A stretch of 64,000 nt of DNA from Treponema vincentii (GCF_010365865.1 NZ_CP048020.1:2790001-2854000), one strand, 5' to 3'. Counted from the first letter of the stretch, positions 1-9,728 are shown. Notes: generated from the sequence alone by a model not told the origin. Numbers and translations are program-made.

Positions 1-179
1 ATCATTACATAATCTACCAACTCTTTCATCACATCTCTAAATGTTGCTTCAAGTTCAGCCCTTTCCCCTAAACAAGCATTATATAAGCTATTGATCAAAT
101 CTACTAAGTGGCGGTGTTGTTTATCGACACTCGGCACTCCCACATCATAGCTTACATCCCATGAAACGAATTTCTCCAT
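1..179 (-). CDS. Bacteriohemerythrin-family protein, N-terminal part (runs off the window)
   Basis: Only the first 59 codons are inside the window. The translation begins MEKFVSWDVSYDVG and continues with GVPSVDKQHRHLVDLINSLY. This matches the start of hemerythrin-like O2-binding proteins, where the His of the DxQHxxL motif is a di-iron ligand. In spirochaetes and other motile bacteria such domains act as oxygen sensors or carriers, sometimes fused to chemotaxis modules, so the missing C-terminus matters for the function. Start choice: two ATGs lie back to back (182-180 and 179-177). The AGGAG at about 187-191 is spaced better for the second, so 179 is preferred. The gene is transcribed away from the helicase gene, with a gap of about 100 bases. 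Confidence 0.8.
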   Translation of the reverse strand, partial: MEKFVSWDVSYDVGVPSVDKQHRHLVDLINSLYNACLGERAELEATFRDVMKELVDYVM

Positions 180-280
180 CATTAACTCCTCACACCCGCA
201 ACTATTACATATTTCAACGGCGGTGTAAAGCCCGCCTTCTACGGCTATCGTGTCAGGTTGATAAGCCAGATACCGATCGC

Positions 281-3028
281 CTATATCAGTTTTGCAATTT
301 TGCTGTAGAGACTGTTGACCGCTGCGGTTTGCGCTTCATCCAGTTCCGAACCTGCACTGTCGATGAGCTGTTGCAGGGAGGCAAGGTTTTCGTGCAGAGC
401 CGTGTGGAAACCACGCGAAGTTTTCAGCCAGAAAGTACCGTTGCCATCGTTGAACAGGGTGATAAAGCCAAGCTGTTTGCTCTTCTGCTTTGCCGCAACC
501 GTGCGGAAGATGAGCGGCAGCTGCTCCAGCAGGGCGGCTGTGTCATCAGGCAGCGTGAAGTTTTTAGTCCGCGGGAACGGGGTTTCCGAATCAAGGGGCT
601 GGAGCGGAAAGGCTTCAGCGATGCTTAACACCAAGCCGAACTTTTCTCCGGCTAACAGCTCATAGCTGCCGAAGGTGATTTTTGCCCGCAAGTTTTTCAG
701 CTGCTCCAGCCGTCCGTCATAGACAATACTGCCGTTTTCAAGAGGGGAGACCTCCTGACTGCTGCCGACCGTTTCGGCAGCAGTACCCTTTTGTGTATCC
801 CAATCGGCATCCGTTTTACCGGTTTGTTGCCGCTCCGCCCGCAGCTGCTCTATCGTACGGCTGAACTGCTCCCACGGCAACAACAGTTGTTTTTTACCTT
901 TCATTTTTTGTACGATATACGGTGTTCCACAAATGGAGACCGTCTGCGGCTGTTTTTCACCGATCGCACCTGCGCTGCTGATGCGGCTCCCCTGCCCTAC
1001 AGCCTTTCCGCTGCTGCCGGAGAGCTTACCGGACACACCGGCTCCTTGCGCGTTTTTACCTCCGGCTTTTCCGGTTCCGACGGCAGACCGATCAACCCTG
1101 CCTTCAGCAGTACCGGCCCTTGCCCGCACTTGCTGCGCCGCTTTTTTGTCGAGGAGCGCAGGGGCGACCAGCGCTACAATGTCTTTGGAAAGAGGCGAGA
1201 CCGACATGGCATACATCCGCGACGTTCGTACAATCTCCCCCGCTACGATAAAGGGTTGATGCTCCTTATACATGCAGGAACCCGGATGGATGGAAATCTT
1301 TTCGGTTGTCAGGCTGCGGTACACATCCCGCCCCTGTGCAGCGCACACAAATTGGATCATACCGCGGGCAACCGCCGTCAAATAATCTGCCGGTTTTCCG
1401 CCGGAGAGGATCGGCACGCCCATATCGGAGACAATCAGCTCCAGTTGCTCTTTGATGTTGGCAATTTCCGCCATAATCCGCTCGTCGAGGTAAAAGCGTT
1501 CACAAAACTTTTTTTGGTTTTCCGCTTGCATATACTGTCGGTAGACCTTGAGGAAGGACACAAAGTCTCCGAGCGGATCGCGGAATGCTGCGTGGGCTTT
1601 TCTCGCTTCAAGCTCATGCCCGTCGGGGAAGAGGAAGGGGCTGCGCGCCGATAAAAAGCCCGCGGCAATCAATACATCCTCAATCGATTCAGGATAATAG
1701 AGCACCGCTTCTACGATCATACGGGATTGACGCGGGCTAAGCGGGAAGAGGCACATCATCTGCCCGATTTTACTCAGGCTATTATCGCTCTCCAACGCGC
1801 CGAGCATATTGAGCGTATCCACCGCACCGATAATGCCCTTCTTGCCGGGCGGGGAAATAAAATCGAAGTTCGCAAAGTCGTAGATCCCCAGCTCCGCCAT
1901 CCGCATCACCACCTCCGAGAGGTCGGTGCGGTAAATTTCTTCCGTGGTGTACATAACGCGGGTTTCAAAATCCTTGCGGGTGTAGAGGCGGTAGCATACC
2001 CCTTCCTGCGTCCGCCCGGCGCGTCCCCGCCGTTGATTACACGAAGCCTTCGACACCGGCGCTTCGTCCAAGCTTGAGGTGTAGGTGAAGGGATTGTAAA
2101 AATTCAGCTTTGACAAGCCTGAGTCGATGACTGCCGCAATATCATTGATGGTGATGGAGGTTTCGGCAATATTTGTTGCGATAACAATCTTCTTTTTCCC
2201 GAACGGCGGGGACTTAAACACCCGCTCCTGCTCTTCCTTGCTCAAGCGCCCGTACAGCGGCAGCGGATAGAGCTTGCGGAACCACGACTCATGCGAGAGC
2301 CGCTCGATACAGTTCTTAATCGCTCGTTCACCGGGGAGGAACACAAGGATTGCTCCGGGGCGACCCTCGCTTAAAATCCGCCCGACAATCACCGCGATTT
2401 TATCGAGCAGTGCGGTTTCGGCGGCAAGCGTTTCCGTAGAGGCGGTGATGGCAGGAGGATCAAAGATGAGCGTAACCGGATAGGTCATCGCATCGATTTT
2501 AATAACCGGACACTCGTTAAAATACATCGAAAACATATCGGTGTTGATAGTTGCCGACGAGATAATCACCTTAAAATCATGCCGCTCCTGCAAAATCCGC
2601 TTGAGCAGCCCAAGGATAAAATCGATATTCAAACTGCGCTCATGCGCCTCATCTACCATAATAACGGAATACTTGCTAAGCCATGGGTCGAGCTTAAGCT
2701 CCTGCAAGAGAATCCCGTCGGTCATAATCTTTATCTTAGTGCTCGGCGAGGTATGATCTTCAAACCGCATCTTGTAGCCAACCGTATCGCCGAGCGGAAC
2801 CTTCAGCTGATGTGCAATAAATTCGCTGACGGAAAGAGCTGCAATCCGCCGCGGCTGGGTAACGCCGATCATACCGGTTTGCGTATAGCCCGCCTCGTGT
2901 AAAATCACCGGCAGCTGGGTCGTTTTCCCCGATCCGGTAGGGCTTTCAACGACAATAACCTGATGGCGTTCCAAGCTCTCTAAAATACGTGCCTTTTGTT
3001 CATAAACAGGCAGCTGTGTATACTTCAT
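281..3028 (-). CDS. DEAH-box ATP-dependent helicase (HrpA-like)
   Basis: Superfamily 2 RNA helicase of the DEAH/RHA type, about 915 residues, cytoplasmic. Visible in order: Walker A (SPTGSGKTT) near residue 30, TQPRR (motif Ia), DEAH in IMVDEAHERS (motif II), SSATI (motif III), TNIAETSIT (motif V) and QRRGRAGRT (motif VI), then a helicase-associated region. It is shorter than E. coli HrpA (about 1300 residues). A low-complexity Gly/Ser/Ala/Lys-rich linker lies around residues 640-710 and a divergent tail follows. Start: an upstream in-frame TTG at 3067 is in fact the -35 box of a promoter, so ATG 3028 (MKYTQLP) is chosen; it has no Shine-Dalgarno and may be nearly leaderless. The substrate is unknown; roles in rRNA or mRNA remodelling are typical of the family. 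Confidence 0.9.
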   Translation of the reverse strand: MKYTQLPVYEQKARILESLERHQVIVVESPTGSGKTTQLPVILHEAGYTQTGMIGVTQPRRIAALSVSEFIAHQLKVPLGDTVGYKMRFEDHTSPSTKIKIMTDGILLQELKLDPWLSKYSVIMVDEAHERSLNIDFILGLLKRILQERHDFKVIISSATINTDMFSMYFNECPVIKIDAMTYPVTLIFDPPAITASTETLAAETALLDKIAVIVGRILSEGRPGAILVFLPGERAIKNCIERLSHESWFRKLYPLPLYGRLSKEEQERVFKSPPFGKKKIVIATNIAETSITINDIAAVIDSGLSKLNFYNPFTYTSSLDEAPVSKASCNQRRGRAGRTQEGVCYRLYTRKDFETRVMYTTEEIYRTDLSEVVMRMAELGIYDFANFDFISPPGKKGIIGAVDTLNMLGALESDNSLSKIGQMMCLFPLSPRQSRMIVEAVLYYPESIEDVLIAAGFLSARSPFLFPDGHELEARKAHAAFRDPLGDFVSFLKVYRQYMQAENQKKFCERFYLDERIMAEIANIKEQLELIVSDMGVPILSGGKPADYLTAVARGMIQFVCAAQGRDVYRSLTTEKISIHPGSCMYKEHQPFIVAGEIVRTSRMYAMSVSPLSKDIVALVAPALLDKKAAQQVRARAGTAEGRVDRSAVGTGKAGGKNAQGAGVSGKLSGSSGKAVGQGSRISSAGAIGEKQPQTVSICGTPYIVQKMKGKKQLLLPWEQFSRTIEQLRAERQQTGKTDADWDTQKGTAAETVGSSQEVSPLENGSIVYDGRLEQLKNLRAKITFGSYELLAGEKFGLVLSIAEAFPLQPLDSETPFPRTKNFTLPDDTAALLEQLPLIFRTVAAKQKSKQLGFITLFNDGNGTFWLKTSRGFHTALHENLASLQQLIDSAGSELDEAQTAAVNSLYSKIAKLI

Positions 3029-3038
3029 AATCGGGGAA

Positions 3039-3067
3039 AGTATAGCAAAGGTACCATTTGTATGCAA
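3039..3067 (-). promoter_or_regulatory. Sigma-70-type promoter of the helicase gene
   Basis: On the minus strand TTGCAT (3067-3062) and TATACT (3044-3039) are separated by exactly 17 bases. The expected transcription start lies only a few bases before ATG 3028, so the mRNA would be nearly leaderless. The promoter overlaps the end of the murA-helicase spacer. Confidence 0.6.
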
Positions 3068-3070
3068 TTG

Positions 3071-4357
3071 TTATACGCAGACCGGCTTTCGCTCGATGTG
3101 TACGCCGAGCGCCCTGAACCGGTCAACGAGGTGTTCATAGCCGCGTTCGATTTGGTACACATTCCGGATGAGGCTTTCGCCGCGGGCACAGCAGGCAGCA
3201 ATGACGAGTGCCATTCCCGCACGCACATCGGGAGAAACCAGCTCCGAACCGTGCAAAGTGCTTGGGCCGGTAACAACAGCACGGTGCGGGTCGCAAAGCG
3301 TAATGCGGGCACCCATGCCGATAAGTTTGTCGACGAAAAACATACGAGATTCAAACATCTTTTCGTGGATAAGCACCGTGCCATCCACCTGCGTAGCGAT
3401 AACAGCCATTATGCTGGTAAGATCTGCAGGAAACCCCGGCCACGGTGCGTCATCGATTTTTGGAATCATGCCGCCGAGGTCACAGTTTACTTTTAAGCTC
3501 TGTTGTGCAGGAACGGTAAGACTTGTTCCGTCGATTTCCCAACGGATACCCAGCTTGTTAAATGCAAGCTTTATCGGCCGCATATCAGGCGGGTTGATAT
3601 CGGTGATGGTAAGCGAGCCGTGTGTTACCGCCGCAAGCCCGATAAACGAGCCGACTTCCATGTAATCGGCACCAATGCGATATTCAGCGCCGTGCAGCTG
3701 CCGCACACCATGTATGGTCAGAATATTTGAGCCGATACCACTAATCTTTGCCCCCATCGCGTTCAACAGCTTGCAGAGGTCTTGAATATGCGGCTCGCTT
3801 GCCGCGTTGGTGATAACGGTTTCGCCCTCGGCGGTTACTGCAGCCATCACCGCGTTTTCGGTCGCGGTTACGGATGCTTCATCCAAGAAGATATCCTGCC
3901 CGATAAGCTTATTTGCCGTAAATAAAAAGTGCCCGTTTATTTTTACCTGCGCGCCTAGTTCAGTTAGCGCTAAAAAGTGTGTATCCAACCGCCGCCGCCC
4001 GATAACGTCGCCGCCGGGCGGAGTCATCATAACTTTTCCATAGCGAGCCAGCAGCGGGCCGGCAAACAAAATGGAAGCTCGTATTTTTTGAGCCAGAGGC
4101 ACCGGGACTTCATAATCGGTTACGGTTTTTAATTGCAGCGTATATTCATTTTGAGTAAGTTTAACAATTGTCCCACCGAACGATTTAAAGATTTCGAACA
4201 TCACGGAAACATCCTCAATTTCGGGGATATTCTTTAACGTAACAGGCTGATCAGTAAGAACGGCGGCAGCGATACAGGGGAGCGCAGCATTTTTATTTCC
4301 GCTTGCTTTAACGGTGCCCTTTACGGGAAAACCGCCTTCGATATAATATTCATCCAT
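3071..4357 (-). CDS. murA: UDP-N-acetylglucosamine 1-carboxyvinyltransferase MurA, Asp-type active site
   Basis: First committed step of peptidoglycan synthesis: transfer of enolpyruvate from PEP to UDP-GlcNAc, in the cytoplasm. The 428-residue protein has the EPSP-synthase fold signatures, including SGNKNAALP (residues 19-27, with the substrate-binding Lys and Asn) and the active-site loop [10 protein letters not shown] (residues 113-122). Position 117, the counterpart of Cys115 in E. coli (GGC), is Asp here (codon 4009-4007). From the family, a Cys-to-Asp enzyme stays active but is not alkylated by fosfomycin. Start: the longer frame opens with TTG at 4378, but ATG 4357 (MDEYYIEGG) follows a GGAG seven bases upstream and matches the family start. 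It lies only a few bases upstream of the helicase promoter. Confidence 0.95.
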   Translation of the reverse strand: MDEYYIEGGFPVKGTVKASGNKNAALPCIAAAVLTDQPVTLKNIPEIEDVSVMFEIFKSFGGTIVKLTQNEYTLQLKTVTDYEVPVPLAQKIRASILFAGPLLARYGKVMMTPPGGDVIGRRRLDTHFLALTELGAQVKINGHFLFTANKLIGQDIFLDEASVTATENAVMAAVTAEGETVITNAASEPHIQDLCKLLNAMGAKISGIGSNILTIHGVRQLHGAEYRIGADYMEVGSFIGLAAVTHGSLTITDINPPDMRPIKLAFNKLGIRWEIDGTSLTVPAQQSLKVNCDLGGMIPKIDDAPWPGFPADLTSIMAVIATQVDGTVLIHEKMFESRMFFVDKLIGMGARITLCDPHRAVVTGPSTLHGSELVSPDVRAGMALVIAACCARGESLIRNVYQIERGYEHLVDRFRALGVHIERKPVCV

Positions 4358-4385
4358 GGTCTGCTCCAAACCTAACAAGGCTTTA

Positions 4386-4403
4386 CTAAAAAAAGTCTTT
4401 TAG
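4386..4403. repeat. Small CTAAAA/TTTTAG hairpin upstream of murA
   Basis: CTAAAA (4386-4391) and TTTTAG (4398-4403) form a 6-bp inverted repeat in the 144-base spacer between murA and the next gene. It resembles larger hairpins of the same core sequence at 9763, 14167, 42918 and 56131. Nothing else convincing is seen between 4404 and 4501. Confidence 0.4.
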
Positions 4404-4501
4404 AAATACCCCGATATTACTCACATTCATCGTCCGACAGCAATACCGCTTCCAACAGTAGATCTTAGAAATATGTTGCACTTTCAGCGTTTCTTATCTT
4501 T

Positions 4502-4780
4502 CTAAAGCGGCAGAGCGGCAGAATCAATCAAATGCTGTATTTTTTCTTTTAATGCAAGACGAATAGGCAACACAGGGTAATCCGGTTTATCGATAAGCTG
4601 TACGAAGAGTTGTTTTTGACCGATAGGATTAACTTCAATTAAAAAGTCTATTTTCCCTTTTTGTTCTCTTTCCAGAATATTGTAAACAGCGGTAGCCTCA
4701 AATTCTTCCCGATAATAGATGAGAGAATTCTTTTTTTCAATATCGATAATATCTTCTACAAGCACTACTTTCCTCTCCAT
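4502..4780 (-). CDS. Small protein of unknown function at the end of the flagellar cluster
   Basis: 92 residues, starting MERKVVLVEDIIDIEKKNSL, with no signal peptide, membrane span or motif that I recognise. The ATG directly follows the TAG of the upstream gene (no gap), so translation is probably coupled and the two products may work together. The position, last in a flaB-flaB-fliD run, suggests a link to filament assembly, but that is inference from context only. Confidence 0.7.
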   Translation of the reverse strand: MERKVVLVEDIIDIEKKNSLIYYREEFEATAVYNILEREQKGKIDFLIEVNPIGQKQLFVQLIDKPDYPVLPIRLALKEKIQHLIDSAALPL

Positions 4781-5374
4781 CTAATTTAGGGTTAATGATA
4801 CCCCATTTATCAAAGTTTTGACAAGAGGAGCCAATTCATATTCTGCTAAATCACCAACTTGAATAATATCTTTTTCTTCAATACTCGATACGATATCGCG
4901 CAATAGCGCTGTTATTTCTTTCTGATACTCATGGACTGATTTCCCTTCAATTTGTATATCGAAAGGGAGTTCCGTTACATCAGATAAAAGTAATGACCGG
5001 TACAGTTCATTCAATTTTTCTGAAAACACTCCAAGCAATTTAAGTGCCTGCATATCTTTCCCTGTTTGCATATATACAGGAATCTGCTCAAAGTCATCTG
5101 CACATTTTGACAACTCTTGCGTCAAGCCTTTCATGTAATTACGAATTTCCACTCCGGAGAATGTTGAAAGTTCAATAGTGATATCTGCATCGACGGGCTG
5201 TTTAAATAGCAAATCAAGCTCATGGGAACTCAACTCTTTCCCATCAACCGCTACTTGTACGATTGTCTCATGTTCACGACAACAGGCCTCCTCAATACTG
5301 CCTAATACCTCGCCAACGGTCTTTTCGTTTTCCAGTGTGTATGAAAGTTCTTCGCCATTAATTTTTATTATCAT
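4781..5374 (-). CDS. Unknown protein encoded directly downstream of fliD
   Basis: 197 residues, starting MIIKINGEELSYTLENEKTVGEVL. It is largely helical and acidic, with no membrane segment or signal peptide. I recall a hypothetical gene in the matching position behind fliD in T. pallidum, but cannot confirm homology here. In many bacteria the gene after fliD encodes an export chaperone (FliS or FliT); the size and helical character would allow that, but no FliS motif is visible. It is 60 bases from fliD and abuts the next gene, so an operon is likely. Confidence 0.75.
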   Translation of the reverse strand: MIIKINGEELSYTLENEKTVGEVLGSIEEACCREHETIVQVAVDGKELSSHELDLLFKQPVDADITIELSTFSGVEIRNYMKGLTQELSKCADDFEQIPVYMQTGKDMQALKLLGVFSEKLNELYRSLLLSDVTELPFDIQIEGKSVHEYQKEITALLRDIVSSIEEKDIIQVGDLAEYELAPLVKTLINGVSLTLN

Positions 5375-5434
5375 TTATAGCCATACTCCTCGAATATCAT
5401 CTTCCCGGCAACCATATGAATAATTCACTGTATC

Positions 5435-7423
5435 CTAGTTGTCAGAACTGCCTTTATTTTGTCTACTGAAATTATTGATCATATCCGACTGTTTTTGCAA
5501 ATTCCGTAAAGCCCCATCCATATTCCCATATTTTTGCCGTAACTCCAGCTCTTTTTTTTCAAGCGCCTTGTCGTACCGTGCAATTTTATCCTTACTCGTT
5601 TTAATTTGAGCTGCCAGTCCATTTGTCCGGGTAGAAAAAATTCCACCCCGCTGAACGTATGGATCTATCTGTTTAAACACCTGAAACGCAACGCCATCAT
5701 CAATTAGCACATCATTATCGGTATCATATCCGAAAAGGTAACGGACATCTTCCATCGAATCTTTTAAGGCTTCATCAAGTTTCTTTTCATCGATTTCCAA
5801 ATATCCGCGAAGCCGCGCTTCGTTCAGGCCTGAGCTTGCGTCAGACTTTGTCGATATGCCGATCTGAGATAACGTCCTTATCGGGGTATCGGCGTTCTTT
5901 CGATAGACATTTGCAACAATCTGGCGTAGATTATTCTTTAAAGAAGACAGCGTCGTATCTCCGAAAAGAGCACCGAGGTTTTCTTTCGCCGTTTTGCGTT
6001 CGTCATCAGTAAAATATTCGATCTCGTCGATAACGTTCTGCTGATTACTCGTTACGATATTGATTTCCGCCAAAAGCCGATTGTACTTTGCAACAAATTC
6101 AATGATGGCGTTCTTTGCTGCTTCCGTGTCGGGTTTAATACTGATACTTTCTTTTTTATCCGTTTTATCCTCAAGCTTTAATGTTACGCCCGGAATAAGA
6201 TCGTCAATCTTATTTGTACTCCGTTTTACAGGAATACCTTCAAACGTAAGCACTGCTTCTTGCGCCTGTGAAACAGGATTAACCGGTATGTATTCACCGG
6301 TCGCTTTAGGGTCATATACTTTGATCTGAGCTATCGATACGGTCTTATCGGTGTTGTTATTGTGCACGGCGATGCCGGTAATATCGCCGTATTCGCTCAG
6401 GGGGATACTGAAGGTTTGAAGTTCGGTCGTATCAGCCAATGCAGGTAACGGAATAAGCGTTCCACGCGGTGAAACTAAAGACAGCACACCGTAGTCTTCC
6501 ACAGGTGCAGTAGGTTTTGTATTAAGTCCGAGCGTTTCAGACGCAATACCTGAATCACTCGGCGCATTGGTTACAGTTACCCCCTTATACGACACGGAAC
6601 CAACTTGCCCGTAAATAGCTTCTTCGCTTGAGAGAGGAGTAGCCCCGGATGCGGAAAGCGGAGCGGCCGCCTCAGCGTCGCTTTGCAAAGATACAGTGTA
6701 TTCCAACACATAGTGTTGCGAACTGCGTACCGGGTTTGAAAACGCAATACGTTCCGTTGTTTGGGCGGGGATTACCGCCTCCGTTTTTTCGGCGTCAACG
6801 GCAGGACGGTCATTTTTTTTTATCAGCCCGGTTTCAAGCGCAAAGGATAGTGCGTCATCGGAAAATTCCAGTTTATTAGCTTCCCCTGTCAGCTGTGATT
6901 CAAAAAGTAGCGAAATGGCACTGGGCGAAGTCTTTATTTCCGAAATCCTGATAATATCTTTCCCTTTTTTATTAACAGCATCGATAAAACTCCGGTATTT
7001 TCCACCTTGCCAATTTAGTGAAAATTTTTTTTCACCGACGGTAAAGGTGTATACACCTTTTGGAACTTGAAAGTCTTTCGATACCTCTTGTGATAAAAAA
7101 GAATCCGCTTGTGCAATTTGATTGATGGATATTTTAAAAGTTTGTTCGCGGGCATCTCGCGATGCGGTTGCCGTTATTGCCCGTTCATTAGAAGAAGTAA
7201 CAGTCTTTTCTATAAAAGGATTATTAAATGAATAGAGCTCCCGCGTTTTTTCACGAATTTCGGTAGAAAACTGGTTTATCTTTCGCCAAATAGCATTTTG
7301 CTGTTCGTATTTTTTTAAATCTTCAGCAGCTGAATCGCGCGGGGCACGCTCTTTTTTCATCAGCGTTTCAATGAGATTATCATATTTACCGGCTCCTATG
7401 CCGGGAATATTCATATCGGACAC
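5435..7423 (-). CDS. fliD: Flagellar filament cap / hook-associated protein 2 (FliD)
   Basis: Caps the growing filament and inserts flagellin subunits; in spirochaetes it acts in the periplasm. The 662-residue protein has the FliD N-terminal domain (IPGIGAGKYDNLIETLMKKE, residues 5-24), a long variable middle, and a C-terminal FliD domain. That domain includes LGALFGDTTLSSLKNNLRQI and ends in a coiled coil (about 605-662). The start used is GTG 7423, preceded by AAAGGGG five bases upstream; an in-frame ATG at 7414 is the alternative. It lies behind the second flaB, after a strong terminator and its own promoter (7477-7504), so it can be expressed apart from the flagellins. Confidence 0.93.
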   Translation of the reverse strand: MSDMNIPGIGAGKYDNLIETLMKKERAPRDSAAEDLKKYEQQNAIWRKINQFSTEIREKTRELYSFNNPFIEKTVTSSNERAITATASRDAREQTFKISINQIAQADSFLSQEVSKDFQVPKGVYTFTVGEKKFSLNWQGGKYRSFIDAVNKKGKDIIRISEIKTSPSAISLLFESQLTGEANKLEFSDDALSFALETGLIKKNDRPAVDAEKTEAVIPAQTTERIAFSNPVRSSQHYVLEYTVSLQSDAEAAAPLSASGATPLSSEEAIYGQVGSVSYKGVTVTNAPSDSGIASETLGLNTKPTAPVEDYGVLSLVSPRGTLIPLPALADTTELQTFSIPLSEYGDITGIAVHNNNTDKTVSIAQIKVYDPKATGEYIPVNPVSQAQEAVLTFEGIPVKRSTNKIDDLIPGVTLKLEDKTDKKESISIKPDTEAAKNAIIEFVAKYNRLLAEINIVTSNQQNVIDEIEYFTDDERKTAKENLGALFGDTTLSSLKNNLRQIVANVYRKNADTPIRTLSQIGISTKSDASSGLNEARLRGYLEIDEKKLDEALKDSMEDVRYLFGYDTDNDVLIDDGVAFQVFKQIDPYVQRGGIFSTRTNGLAAQIKTSKDKIARYDKALEKKELELRQKYGNMDGALRNLQKQSDMINNFSRQNKGSSDN

Positions 7424-7476
7424 TTCAACCCCTTTACCGTTAAGCCGGATAAACCCTTTCCATTACATTTTCGGCT

Positions 7477-7504
7477 GTAATAGCTATAATCTTTACGAAG
7501 TCAA
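7477..7504 (-). promoter_or_regulatory. Candidate sigma-70 promoter for fliD
   Basis: On the minus strand TTGACT (7504-7499) and TATTAC (7482-7477) are separated by 16 bases, about 55 bases upstream of the fliD start. The similarity is good but no start site has been mapped. Confidence 0.45.
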
Positions 7505-7564
7505 ATTAGTTACGTGATCTGCAAAATAAATTTACGGATTCCAACCGTTTGAAGATTTTTAGAT

Positions 7565-7604
7565 AAAAAAAAGGAAGAAGAAGGGCGCGGCTTCTTCTTC
7601 CTTT
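7565..7604 (-). terminator. Rho-independent terminator after the second flaB
   Basis: A 14-bp perfect inverted repeat (7570-7583 / 7591-7604) with loop GGCGCGG is followed on the minus strand by a run of T. It is the strongest terminator in the flagellar block and separates flaB from fliD. Confidence 0.85.
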
Positions 7605-7702
7605 TAAATCATGGGAAAAAGAGATAACATCCAGAAATCTCTTTTACTCAAACCTTCACTGTTGATTTAGGTTTGCGTATTCTCTCCCAATTCTCCTGAG
7701 CG

Positions 7703-8560
7703 CTATTGAAGGAGGCGGATAACCGATTGGGGTTGTGTGTTCGCCTGTGCAAGCATTGCCGTACCTGACTGCATCAAGATCTGATTCTTGGTGTACTCAA
7801 CGATCTGCTTTGCCATATCAGCATCGCGGATACGTGATTCAGCAGCCTGCAGGTTTTCAGCAGCAATTGCAACACCATTGTATGCAAGTTCAAAACGGTT
7901 CTGGTATGCACCGAGGTCTGCTCTCTGCTTGTTAATCTGCTTCAATGCATTGTCGATAGTACCGATTGCCATATTAGCACCTTCTACAGAGGAGATGGTG
8001 ATCATATCGCCTTCGCCGCCCTGCATACCGCCGGTAAGACCGAGAGCCAAAGCTGTCATCGTACCAACAAAGAGCTTTTCAGACTGATCCATGTTTGCAC
8101 CGACATGCAACTGCAACTGATTGTCAGCAGCCTCTCTCGCGAAGCGTCCGGTAAGCAGGTTCATACCATTAAACTGAGCATGGCTTGCAATGCGGTCTAC
8201 TTCATCCACAAGTTGAGAAACTTCAACCTGAATTTGCATGCGGTCTTCTGCGGAGTAAATACCGTTAGCAGCCTGAACTGCTAACTCGCGTAAGCGCTGC
8301 ATGATATCGGTGGTTTCAGCTAAATACCCTTCTGTTGCTTGGATAAAGGAAACACCGTTCTGTATGTTCTGGCCTGCTTGATTTAAACCGCGGATCTGGC
8401 TTCTCATTTTTTCGGAAACTGCAAGACCGGAAGCATCATCACCTGCGCGGTTAATGCGCATACCGCTGGAAAGCTTTTCTATGTCTTTTACGATTCTGGT
8501 TTCGACGATGCCTGTGTTGCGCTGTGAATACATAGCGCTCATGTTGTGGTTAATAATCAT
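7703..8560 (-). CDS. flaB: Periplasmic flagellar filament core protein FlaB (second copy, FlaB3-like by position)
   Basis: 285-residue flagellin of the spirochaete core type, without a signal peptide because it is exported through the flagellar apparatus. The N-terminus [15 protein letters not shown] and the region [33 protein letters not shown] are the conserved D0/D1 helices. The C-terminal helix ends in [18 protein letters not shown]. There is almost no D2/D3, as usual for FlaB. Start: ATG 8560 behind AGGAGG; an upstream in-frame start at 8590 would run through the leader hairpin. In T. pallidum the order is flaB1, flaB3, fliD; the same order and a 285-residue length suggest FlaB3. Confidence 0.95.
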   Translation of the reverse strand: MIINHNMSAMYSQRNTGIVETRIVKDIEKLSSGMRINRAGDDASGLAVSEKMRSQIRGLNQAGQNIQNGVSFIQATEGYLAETTDIMQRLRELAVQAANGIYSAEDRMQIQVEVSQLVDEVDRIASHAQFNGMNLLTGRFAREAADNQLQLHVGANMDQSEKLFVGTMTALALGLTGGMQGGEGDMITISSVEGANMAIGTIDNALKQINKQRADLGAYQNRFELAYNGVAIAAENLQAAESRIRDADMAKQIVEYTKNQILMQSGTAMLAQANTQPQSVIRLLQ

Positions 8561-8583
8561 ATAACCCTCCTTGAAGTCTACAT

Positions 8584-8599
8584 CCGGCATCCATGCCGG
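8584..8599 (-). promoter_or_regulatory. Leader hairpin with UGGA tetraloop upstream of the second flaB (candidate CsrA site)
   Basis: The minus strand reads CCGGCA-TGGA-TGCCGG, a perfect 6-bp stem with GGA in the tetraloop. It lies 23 bases upstream of ATG 8560 and about 19 bases before the GGA inside the AGGAGG ribosome binding site. CAUGGAUG matches the core of the CsrA consensus. A hairpin of the same design precedes the other flaB gene. Confidence 0.55.
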
Positions 8600-8661
8600 G
8601 AATGGTCACTGTATAAAAACGTCACGGAAATTGGTTGCGCCTTTCCTCTCTGTTTTTTACA

Positions 8662-8707
8662 CAGTATTATTGGCTTTCGATGTACCAACCGAAGACCAAT
8701 AATACTG
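8662..8707 (-). repeat. Long inverted repeat between the two flaB genes
   Basis: CAGTATTATTGG (8662-8673) and CCAATAATACTG (8696-8707) form a perfect 12-bp stem. It continues inward with five further pairs (one of them G-T) after one mismatch. No T-run follows on either strand, so it does not look like a terminator; it could be an mRNA processing or stability element in the flaB-flaB transcript. The rest of the 281-base spacer (8561-8841) holds the leader hairpin and a weak inverted repeat just behind the first flaB stop. Confidence 0.6.
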
Positions 8708-8841
8708 CTATACAGGGCTTCTTAAGGGTGTTTTTCAAAGATCATGTTAACGGGACACCGGAAGTATCCCGCCGGTTCTCGTTATTACGTTAGCTAGTAT
8801 ACTCCCTTGTCGAAAAAAAGACAAGAGAGTTACAGCCAAAA

Positions 8842-9702
8842 TTAACGCAATAATGAGAGTACAAGCTGGGTATTGGAATTCGCCTGCGCCAACATTGCCG
8901 TACCGGACTGGTTGAGTATTTGATTTCTCGTATACTCGACCATCTGCTTTGCCATATCGGCATCGCGGATGCGTGATTCGGATGCTTGCAAATTCTCTGC
9001 AGCAATGTCTATTCCGACAACGGCCATTTCCAGTCTGTTCTGGTATGCGCCGAGGTCTGCCCGCTGCTTGTTGATTTTCTTTAACGCCTCATCGATTGTA
9101 CCGATGCTGTGGTTCGCATCCTCCGCAGTTTCGATAGTCATCGTACGGTTATCGCTCAAATCGCGTACGCCGAGGGCATGCGCAGTCATGGTACCGATGT
9201 ACACGCGGATACGCTGATCCATGTTAGCCCCGATATGGAACCACATCGAGCCTGTTACGGCATTTTCTCCGCCCTCACGCGCAAAGCGTCCGGTCAGCAT
9301 ATTCATGCCGTTAAATTGAGCGGAACTCGCAATGCGATCGACTTCGGCAACAAGCTGAGAAACTTCGACCTGAATTTGCATACGGTCTTCCGCAGAATAG
9401 ATACCGTTTGATGCCTGTACCGCGAGTTCGCGGATACGCTGCATAATGTCGGTCGTTTCCTGTAGATACGCTTCGGCAACTTGAATAAAGCTGATTCCGT
9501 TCGATGCGTTTGCCGAAGCTTGGTTTAAACCTCGGATTTGAGCGCGCATTTTTTCGGAAACCGCGAGTCCGGAAGCATCATCGCCTGCGCGATTGATGCG
9601 CATACCGCTGGACAGCTTTTCGATGTCCTTACCGATACGTACATCGGTAACACCCAATGTACGCTGTGCAAACATTGCACTCATGTTGTGGTTGATAACC
9701 AT
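8842..9702 (-). CDS. flaB: Periplasmic flagellar filament core protein FlaB (first copy, FlaB1-like by position)
   Basis: 286 residues, closely similar over its length to the flaB at 7703-8560. The same [14 protein letters not shown] start, [30 protein letters not shown] helix and AMLAQANS-type C-terminus are present. The copies differ mostly in the middle (residues about 140-200), the part exposed on the filament core. Start: ATG 9702, with GGAGG seven bases upstream; the longer frame to 9738 would begin in the leader. It is the first gene behind a near-consensus sigma-28 promoter. Its 5' leader of about 110 bases contains two hairpins. Confidence 0.95.
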   Translation of the reverse strand: MVINHNMSAMFAQRTLGVTDVRIGKDIEKLSSGMRINRAGDDASGLAVSEKMRAQIRGLNQASANASNGISFIQVAEAYLQETTDIMQRIRELAVQASNGIYSAEDRMQIQVEVSQLVAEVDRIASSAQFNGMNMLTGRFAREGGENAVTGSMWFHIGANMDQRIRVYIGTMTAHALGVRDLSDNRTMTIETAEDANHSIGTIDEALKKINKQRADLGAYQNRLEMAVVGIDIAAENLQASESRIRDADMAKQMVEYTRNQILNQSGTAMLAQANSNTQLVLSLLR

Positions 9703-9728
9703 AGCATTTCCTCCATGAAATGTGGTGT

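Noticed and set aside
161-665. Plus-strand open frames over the 3' end of the helicase gene
   Set aside because: They lie antisense to a well-conserved helicase gene and have no homology-like motifs; shadows.
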